Source: Phoronis australis
Taxonomy: Eukaryota; Phoronida; Phoronidae
Assembly: GCA_002633005.1 (NCBI GenBank)
Contig: NMRA01000138.1
Span: 531,970-585,664, forward strand
DNA: 53,695 bases
Reading direction: 5' to 3'
A program made the translations under genes and the position numbers. Shown here in pieces: positions 1 through 9,500 of this stretch; position 1 is the first letter of the stretch, and each line of letters begins with the position of its first letter. Under the pieces are notes generated by a model, which made no database searches, was not told the origin of the DNA, and worked only from the letters and a program-made list of their open reading frames with translations.

Positions 1-467
1 TAGTCATAGAGCACACACGGGGCTTCAGCATCCACACACTTTTTGTCAATTAGTTGACCCTTTTGACCGCAATTGTCCACGAATATAGTAACCTTAGGTC
101 TTTTGGGAATTTGTGGCCACCTGTCGAAGACTTGCACCAGGGAAATTAGCAGTAATAAGGCTTAGCGCGACGACGTATTTTGATAACAATTCCATCTTTT
201 GCCAGTTGTTTACATGCAGGCAGCCATGCATGCGCAATTCAATCACCACTACTACAGCAGCGACACCGCGAGGTGAATTCTCCAAATAGCCCCATTGACG
301 TCAATTAGTGTGGGATGGTGAGTAATAATTTCTCGGGACAATTCCCCACCCATGTGATTAGTCCATAAGACCTGCATACGTGAGCACTCATTGTCATCAA
401 TTTCAGTTGTGATAAGTGTTAAAAAATCCATAAACTACTTTCAGCAATTTGGGAACTTCAGTTTGGT

Positions 468-549
468 GCAGGCATCAGTTTGGCTCACCAACCTGCGCCA
501 AATTGAAGTGCATCATATCAGTTTGATGCAGGCATCAGTTTGAACTACA
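468..549. repeat. 60-bp direct repeat with internal inverted copy
   Basis: The 23-mer tcagtttgRtgcaggcatcagtt starts at 468 and again at 528. Between them 490-508 is a near-perfect reverse complement of 464-480 (cttcagtttggtgcagg), so the first half can fold. Confidence 0.6.
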
Positions 550-663
550 ACATTCCTCTATGTGCAAAATGTACTCAGCAATGTGACATAGATGGTTCAA
601 TCAGTATTAGACATAATTGGCCAAAAATTTGTGGCGTACATATGGTGGGCCTATGGGATAACT

Positions 664-693
664 ACCGTCTCTACTGAGGCCAGTTGAGACGGT
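664..693. repeat. hairpin of a dispersed repeat, copy 1
   Basis: ACCGTCTC (664-671) and GAGACGGT (686-693) form an 8-bp stem with a 14-base loop. The block with its flank (about 645-695) reads as the reverse complement of the hairpin at 20989-21019, including the neighbouring CTATGGGAT. Confidence 0.65.
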
Positions 694-1285
694 TATACTG
701 TCTACACTTTGCAGGTGGTCCTAAACGTCAGTGTTTGTGTGAAATGAAGGCTTGGTATTTAGTGCTGCCAGTACACAAACACGTGTGTCAGCAGACGAAT
801 CAACCACTGAATATTCAAACTGCTTCCTTATTGGTCAGCACCAGCATATGGGCTGGGACTGCCAACATTAGCAGTTTCCAAGACGAATGCCAATCGTCTT
901 TCGTTAGCAATAGGGGCGTACGCAGCAGAAGGCCAGCACAGTAGTGAGACAGGTTGAACACACTATCTCACTTCAAACATTATGTTGATAAACAACTGTG
1001 GATTTAAATCGGCTTGACATGTTTCGACATATCTTAAAACACCATCCTCAGAAGCAAAAACAGTGGCCATCTTGCTTGGCCCAACAACCAGTAATGATAT
1101 ACAGACAGTCAGTGAGAGGGTAGTATAATAGTAGATTAGACTAACAATGACAGCCTGTGGTGTGCCAGTTGCCTATAGAGACTGGACTAGTATATCGAAT
1201 AGTATGTAATAAAGTAATAATGATCACTTGGTTTCCTGGTGTAGCACGATCTTAGGAAACTTTCACATGATACGCATGTCGATCA

Positions 1286-1391
1286 CTAGCTACCCTGTAA
1301 TTGGCTGCTGCCCATCTTCATTTAGGATTATTCATTTACTGTTATATTTTGATATTTATGAATGGTTCTAAATAAATCACAGGGTAGCTAG
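1286..1391. repeat. fold-back element, 13-bp perfect arms
   Basis: CTAGCTACCCTGT (1286-1298) and ACAGGGTAGCTAG (1379-1391) are exact reverse complements 80 bases apart, and pairing continues imperfectly on both sides. Looks like a small MITE. Confidence 0.6.
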
Positions 1392-2603
1392 CATGTCAGG
1401 TAGTGGCAAGATTGAGAACATTGCTAGACTTGGCAGAGTTTGTAAGACTGCTGGAAAGCAAGCAGTTTGTGTTCCTTTTGTTACGTACTTCAGTAAACTT
1501 CAGTATACACATATTGTATGAGAGGCTATTGACTATGACACTACCAAATCAAACTTGTACGCTGAAGATTTTCTGCAAATTATGCTTAACCCTGGCTAAA
1601 ATATCTAAGTTAGGTTGAACCCTTTGAGAGTGTATGAACACCTTTAGAGACAGTTAGAGTCTTTAAGTCCCTCCAACTTGAACACATTCTTTTGCAATCA
1701 ACATTTTTTTAAAATATTAATCTTTTGATCCGTCAACAAAATTGAAGACTGAAGGCCATTACTGTCAATATGCTCAAGGTCAAACGGGAATGTACAGAGG
1801 GTGAATGGTAGGTCACCTGTCAGCTAGTATGTGATCACTCTAGTTTCCTTCACAACATTCTCAGCTAAGGTGACCACTCACCACTGTCACACGAACTGCA
1901 CCATACTCTCCAAGTATACTGCTTTTTGTGAATTCCACATCAAAATGTCCTGCTTTTTCTCACATGCGACCCAATTTACATCTTATGTTATATGTTTTGC
2001 TTTTCCACACAATTTACCACTATTTCCAGTTTCAACGCTGTCAGAGAGTTTCTGGGTATGATGGCAGATTGCTCCTTGCAGTAGGGCCTTCATTTTGGAA
2101 TGTTGGCAGCTATGCTGTACAGGTCCTCAAAATGTAATATTCCTAAAAATGCACTCATATACTGCTAACTACTACAATTATAGGAACTAAGCAATTTTAT
2201 GTTTATCATCGGTTAACCACTGCCACTGCCAAAACCTGCCGTCAGTTGGTTGAAATTTGTCCACATATTTTGAGCATCATTCTGTATTTCCTTAACCAGG
2301 TGACATTAGTTTTAATTTTTGAGCCCAATTCAAGGTTTCAATTATCATGTAGCATGCAGAAACCCGGTGACTCGGTCAGTTGGATATTGTTCATACTAAT
2401 TTGCATATGACATGGGTCAAGGGCCACACATAGAAATGATATTTATATAAATGTGACTTTCTGTGGTGTTCTGAATCAGCAGTATTTGTATACTTTTTGA
2501 CTGGAGATCTTTGTGAAGGTCACATGAATGGAACAGGATGATTCTTTTATGATATGATTTAGCCTGTTTAATCCAGACTGAAGATGCATTGATAATCATC
2601 TAG

Positions 2604-2883
2604 GGCAGGAACATTGGTACGTGGTAGTCTGAGGTAGGGGTGAGATTGTTACAACCATCACAAGAGCAGGAACATTGGTACATGTTTGTCTGAGGTAGGG
2701 GTGAGATTGTTACAACCATCACAAGAGCAGGAACATTGGTACATGTTAGTCTGAGGTAGGGGTGAGATTGTTACAACCATCACAAGAGCAGGAACATTGG
2801 TACATGTTAGTCTGAGGTAGGGGTGAGATTGTTACAACCATCACAAGAGCAGGAACATTCTTGGTACATGTTAGTCTGAGGTA
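2604..2883. repeat. 61-bp minisatellite, 4.5 units
   Basis: Units start at 2604, 2665, 2726, 2787 and 2848 with caggaacattggtac. Units are almost identical; the last has a 4-base insertion and is cut short. Recent expansion. Confidence 0.95.
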
Positions 2884-3016
2884 GAAGTTTAATCATTGTT
2901 CTTTATAACAAAACTAATAGATATTCTACAATCATAATGTCCTATCAGTTTGACCTTACAACAATATGGCATAATATTGTTTTTCAAATTTGGTGATAGT
3001 TCAAGGGTCCCTGATC

Positions 3017-3070
3017 TTGAGAACCAGTTTGATGCCCATTAGTCAGTGGACGGAGAGAACTGGTTCTCAA
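3017..3070. repeat. fold-back, 13-bp perfect arms
   Basis: TTGAGAACCAGTT (3017-3029) pairs with AACTGGTTCTCAA (3058-3070) across 28 bases; pairing extends outward with mismatches. Confidence 0.65.
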
Positions 3071-3416
3071 AGTGCGGAACCTCTGTGACTGTTACCTAAA
3101 ATTCTAAGACACATTCATCCTGGCAATAATTACCATAAAGCTGATTACCACAGAATACATTTTCTGATCACGTTTTCTCCTTTGGCATCTGTAGACAGCT
3201 TATGATGTGATGGTCAATAAATTGGTTGGGGTACCCATTGTTAAAGAGTATTAGTTTGACAATATGCTGTTATTAAAAAATGGCCAAGTGGAGTATACAT
3301 TATAAGCTCTACCCAAATAACCAGATATTGCTTAAGTTATGGCATAGGAAGCATGTTGGTTTTTAATTTTTTCACTGGTAATGCCTTGACTTTAGATATG
3401 TTTTGTTTCATTTCAG

Positions 3417-3522
3417 GGACCATCCTAAGACTGTAAAACAACGGTTTCTAAGTGCGACAATTGTGTGTCTATTAGCGCCATTCATAGTCTGGGCCGGAGG
3501 AAAAGACAGCACAAGCTCAGAT
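3417..3522 (+). CDS. RCE1: RCE1 exon (first visible)
   Basis: Acceptor tttcag/G at 3416-3417 and donor GAT/gtgagg at 3522-3523. The first base completes a split codon. It encodes a [10 protein letters not shown] loop, which matches the DHP...RF segment of human Rce1, followed by a hydrophobic stretch ([17 protein letters not shown]) that is a likely membrane helix. Confidence 0.93.
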
Positions 3523-6500
3523 GTGAGGCCTAAATTTAATTGAACTATTATGATTTATCTTATTATTTCATGTTAACTTGTGTTTACATGAATTACTCAT
3601 TTAAATTGCTCAAAACTACCATTAACCTTGTTTTGACAAGTGACTACATTTTTAGTGTCATTAAATCTTCCTTTATAGCACTGCATATCGCAATCGTGGA
3701 TTCAGAATCCAAAAACGAGAAAAGTGATTTTAATTGAAAGTTTCTTAGCGCCACGGACATGGCTGTGACGTATGAATGTGCCGAGCACCAGCATGTCATG
3801 TCTACCAACACGCAATTTTCTTATACAAACTGGTGCTGTATCCACGCTTCTGGTGTCCTGTAGGAGAGTGAAGAGTCGCAGCGTGTTCAAATACTGCCTT
3901 GTCACAACATCCACAATGCCCCGCCGTTCCTTATTACACCATAAACCATGGGAAAACGAGCAGCAATATTTGACAACTTATCATTCTAAACACTATAGTG
4001 AATGATTAGTGCTGAGATTGGTTTTCCCAATTTTAGGTAGCATGTATCGATCAATAGATGCTTGTAACTCAAGATCAGCCAATTAATATCGTCAGTTAGT
4101 GTTTTTGTTTCTTGGTGTTTTTGATATGAAATTGGTGATTCTAATCGCCTTATCATGCAGTGTCCAGATCATCTTTAATTAAGAGACACTGAATATAATT
4201 AGTACCAATAACAGTGTAAAATAATGGTTGTAATAAAGGCAAGGTTGTGCCTCAATATTTTTGAAGGCAGTTTTAAGACAGTTAGTGCTCACTTAAAGAG
4301 GCATGGAACACGAAAATGCATGAAAATAACAAATCTACTTCTTGGGGATGCTAACACGAGAGTTATTTACTTTGAGTATTGCAGGTCTGGAATTTATTGA
4401 GAAAATGGTCAGATTCGCTATTCTTGAAACACATACGAATTATAAACTCTTCCATCCCAACACAGTTTTCAAATTCTCAGCAGCTGATGATATATGTGCA
4501 TTCATGCAGTCAAAGAAGTCAGGCTGACTGGCTGCTGCTTGAAACCGCCATTGTTTTGTTTATACCAAAGGTCAAAAGTCACATTTTCCATCTAAGGAAA
4601 ATATGCTCTGTCAATGTCTTGTCGTACTAAATAAGGAGATGTGCTTGGCTTTGTGGGAGAATATTCGACGAGGTGACGAGTAGCTGTTTTTCCTGTTCTA
4701 TGCCTCTTTAAATTTCATAGTTAACAATTGTTACTGTTGTATATGGTATTATACCACTATCTTAGAAAACAGTTCATTTGGTTTATTTTTTGCATTCGAA
4801 CCCTCGATAAATTGCTGTTCCGTAGTCCAAATGGTAATAAGGTGGACTAAGTACTGTCCATTGATAATTTATTCCAATTTGAAGTTTGTCACTTCAGCTT
4901 GACCTAATTTGTCATAAGTGAAACTTAAAGTGTCTTTTCATTGTTTTAGGCTCATGGTCTGATGGAGTGGCTTGGAGTTCGTTACACAGGCTTATTACAT
5001 AGTATTGTATGGCCATCTCTACTGACCATAGTATGTATACAGTAAGCTTGCTGGACCTGTGGTTTGCTCTTGAGATTCACCTTTAACTTTAATTGAAAAT
5101 TAAAAAGAAACTAACTTGAAATAATTTACTGAGAAATGCATTGAAACAATAGAACTTGCCAAGTTCACTAATAGATGGTCTACAAAGATTGACCTAATTT
5201 TGATGTGCAAGGTTGCACCACTTTCTCTTCCTCTTTCATATAAGAAATGTGTTAAGTTTTATGTGCAGCTATATATTAATGACCTTGTTCTAATGTATAC
5301 AGAATTTTTGCCTCTCTTTAACAAAATTAATTGAAATTAAGTAAGGAATTTTTTATGAATATTTTGAATAGGGGAAACAAAATGTATAAAAGGCACTTAA
5401 AGCTTCTGTTAACCTTCGTTTTGTCACAAAAAGCAGCTTATGATTTAGACCACTTATTGTTTTGAAATTGGTCTCGCATTGTTCCTTACTCAAAACAGAC
5501 TTGATTTCTAGGCTTGGAAAGAACTGACAATTTGTTTTTGCTTGAGGAGCGAGACCATACAAGTTGACTTGTAACAAAGTCGCATTCTATTTGCCGAACA
5601 TCATCTTGAGCAATAACAACCTGTAAAGTCCTGGGTTCCATTCCACATCATTAAAGAAAGTTGACGGAATGTTTTTTGTTCTTCCCGATACCACTCTTCA
5701 GTTGACACTATGTAGTAGTGGGTGTTAGATCTAGGTTTGAGTGAAATTAATGAAACACAGCTTAGTACTACTTAACTGGGGGAGAAAAAATTATGGGAGC
5801 CCACAAGTGCTGAAATGTTGATGCCTGTTGTAAAATATTACGTTTTGATTATCACTATAACTTCAGTATGTAAAATGCATCTTTCTCATTCATAAGTGAG
5901 GACATTTAGTTCAGAAAAGAATTTCACCAGGCTCTTAGTTTTAAGCAGAAATACATGTGGTTACCAAATATCAATGTTTAAAAGGGCAGTAGAGTTATTT
6001 TGATTGTCTTAGCTGTTAACTCCTGACATTTGTTTTTAATTCCATTTAGTTTCCAAACTCCATACATTGTATTGTTCTCTTTTGTTTTAGATTTTATTTC
6101 TGGGTCCCCTGACTTTACACTATATTGATGGCGTCTTTAGTTTGTATGCAGGTAAGTGACTTGACTTACAATATCTTTTGTTCTTGTTCTGAAATGATTT
6201 TTTATTTTTTTAGTTACAAAGTATGGGCCTCCATTTTAGAACGCCAGTCTGCAAAAAACCGTCGCGTGGCTTTATAATGAAAGTCCAGCTGGATTTATGT
6301 ATAGTGTTAGTGTGGAAAATTACTGTATGACTTTATGCTGAAAGTCTTGCTGGATTTATGTGGTGACAGTATGGAAAACTGTTGCGTACCTTTATAATGA
6401 AAGTCTTTCTGGATCTTTGCATTGTGTTAATGTGGAATCTTCACATTGATATTTCAAATCGTTGAGTCTGAGTGGATCAGCAATTGTTTGTCACTTTGTT

Positions 6501-9500
6501 TGATTTTTGATTGGTGTTTTATTGTAGATCCAATGTACTGGAAGCGGAACTTTAAAAACATCATTTGGATCAGAAATCATATTGTAGTAAGTATTTCCAT
6601 GTTATTGGTGGTTTTCAGTAGAAGTGCCTTTGACCTCTGTTTCAACTCCCATAAGACCACACAAATATTTAACCTGTCTGCTTGCTTTGAGCTTTTGTGC
6701 TTGTGGATGTTTTTGTGGTAGTCCCTATGATAGGTTTCAGTCTGAAATTTAGAACTAAAAAGTACCCAGTTGAAAATGGCAGACATTTTTATGCACCAAC
6801 ATATTTATATTTGGACGCATTATACCGTCATCTCCGTCTGTCCCACGTCCGCTCCTCTATTTCCAAAACCACTCGACTTATGTTCATGAAATTTGGCACG
6901 TGTGTTGCTTTCATGGATGGGAAGGCATGAGTGAACTTTCGGACGGATCCGTGTACCGGTGTGCCTCCTAGTGGTAATTTTAGTTTTTTACGTTTACCTC
7001 TGTATCTTCAAAGGTCCTCCACATATTTTCATAAAATTTGGCATATGGGCATCTATTGGTAAGATGACGCTATCCTCGCGTTTTCAGATGGATTCAACGT
7101 AGTTTGCGCCACCTAGTGGTCATTTCTACTGTTTTCGAGTCCGTTTTTGGGCATCCACCCCTCTATCAACCAAACCACTCTAAGGATGATTGTGAAAATT
7201 GGAATGTATGTTCTTACTATGAAGAGGACGGCTGACGATTTTCTATTCACTTTGACTACTGTGACGCCTCCTAGTGGCAGTTTTGTTTTTTTGCACCTAT
7301 GGCTGTATCTCCTAAACCGTTTGCAGGATCTTTACTAAATTTGTAAAGTTTATTTATATGATATTGATAACGGACGACGACGACTTTCAAGCAGATATGA
7401 CTATCGGTGTGCCCTCTAGTGGCGATTTTAGTTTTTTACGTTTACCTCTGTATCTTCAAAGATCTTTAACGGATTTTCATACAATTTTGAATATAGGCGT
7501 CTATTGGTGAGATGATGCTATCCTCCTGTTTGCAGATGGAATCAAGGTATTTTGTGCCACCTAGTGGCCATTTTTCTGTTTTTGAGTCTGTTTTTTTAGC
7601 ATCCACTCCTCCATCAACTAAATCATTCTAAGGATGGTTTTGAAAATTGGCGTATATGTTCTCAGTGTTAAGAGGACAGTTGACGATGACGACTTTGACT
7701 ACTGTGACGTCTCGTATTGGTAGCGTTGTTTTGTTTTGTTTTGCGCCCATAGCTGTATCTCCTAAAGTCACTACAGAATCTTTATTAAATTTAGTAAGTG
7801 TATTTATATGATGCTAACAACAGACAACAAAGACTTTCAGGTGGATCCAACGAGTGCTGTGCCCCCTAGTGGCAATTTCATTTTATTGCATTTTCCTTTG
7901 TTTCTCTGAAGTTCATTGACAGATTTTTCTGGAATTTGAGTGTCTGAATACCTTTCTATTAAAGAAGCCATGACATGCTCGCATTTTCGAATGGATTGGA
8001 TGTTTTCACTCCATCTAGTGGCCACTTTATGATACAAATAAACGACCGTTAAAGCACACCATTTGCGTTGCATTCGTGGGCGCATTTCAACGCTCTGCGT
8101 TGCTCTTGTTTAGGACCTTTTGACTTGTTTCTAGGCTCCACTTACTGAAGAGTTCATCTACAGAGCCTGCATGCTGCCCCTCCTGGTGGCCAGCTTTGGA
8201 CCTACTTATTCAGTGTTTGTCTGCCCCCTTTTCTTTGGAGTTGGTAAGTCTGTGGGTTTGCTGCTCTAAGTAGGTTATTTTTAACCTTTTTCCAGCTTTG
8301 TTAATTTTGTATGTTATCCAGTTGCTTTGAGTTGCATTAATTTTCTGGGCTTCAGGTCATCAAGTATTTGTCATCTCTGCCTAGTAACACTTGGAGTCAA
8401 TGTTATTGGTAGCATGTCGCTCTGTTATTCACTTTTCTCAAAGCTCTGTGTAACATGTGGACAAGCTTTCCAGAGGTCTTGGACTAGGCAATTGTTCTCT
8501 AAATCTGAGGCTGTTTTGGACAGTGGAAAAAGTTACATCAATTGAAGGCGACTAGAATACCCATGAGATAACGTGCATACTGTGCACAACATGTCGAAGT
8601 ACTTGTGCATAGGTAGTCGGTAAACCAACCCTTTTTAAGGGTTGGTTTACCGACTACCTCTACACAAGGGTCGTCTGCACAGTGAAAGTGTAGAATCAAG
8701 TGCCATACGCATCACACTCAAATTGCATAACAAACATTAACCTGCACGCGTCGAAATTGTGATCGCGTGATCACATTTATCTTAAGAAATAATACAGTGA
8801 ATATAACTGCATGGAAATCGAACTCTTTGAAAGAAGATATTCACTCAAAGATTTGACTTTTTACTTTCCGGTTGTCACTCTGCCATTTGCATTTTTTAAC
8901 CTACCTGTGAACTCATGGACTAAAACATTCACTGGGCTCATTGGCTGGCATTTGGGTCACTATGTGACGTCATTGGATAAAAAACTAAGGGTAGAAGATG
9001 TCAGACGATTTCATTTAGTTGTTGTTAGAGGAAGATAAAAAGAGGCGAAATATCTTCGGTGAGACAGTTTGCGTCTTTTTTTAAATGTCAAGGGAATTTG
9101 ATTTGGTTAGTACTGACACACTGAAAAATTTTTCCTCCCATTCTTTTGGTTTATATCCATTTCACCAAGTGGTGAAAAGCCCTCCAGTGGACCTTCAGCT
9201 CTGTTTAAGAGCTGTGTATTGGCTAGTGCAGAAGATGTTATTTAGATTTCGTGAACATTCCAACGTGTGGATAATTGTTGTCACATTGTGGGGTCTGCCA
9301 TTCATGCAACATCTGTCAGTCACTTGTGAACCCTCATATGCTTCAGACACAAATGAAACGTCTGCTCACCAACACTGTCACTATGTTACAATTTTTAGTT
9401 GTTCGGAATGTGGACTGTTGAGCTTTTGTTAATTTCGGCTTCTCCACAGGGCACTCTGTACCATCGAAAAATAACTAGTTGAAGGGTAGTCAGAGTTAAA

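Larger units (their letters stand above)
1..3416. other. RCE1 upstream or intron 1, no gene seen
   Basis: No convincing coding exon on either strand. The missing first exon of RCE1 (signal YVGSLYVW in relatives) was searched for by eye and not found. The stretch holds a TGACGTCA CRE-like octamer (296-303), a 60-bp direct repeat (468-549) and the fold-backs and minisatellite listed separately. Confidence 0.5.

Noticed and set aside
1403-2137. Frames that might hold the first RCE1 exon
   Set aside because: None contains the expected YVGSLYVW-like helix or a donor in the right phase before the exon at 3417.
8160-8190. CTCF-like sequence inside the RCE1 catalytic exon
   Set aside because: It lacks the GGC part of the core and is explained by coding constraint.
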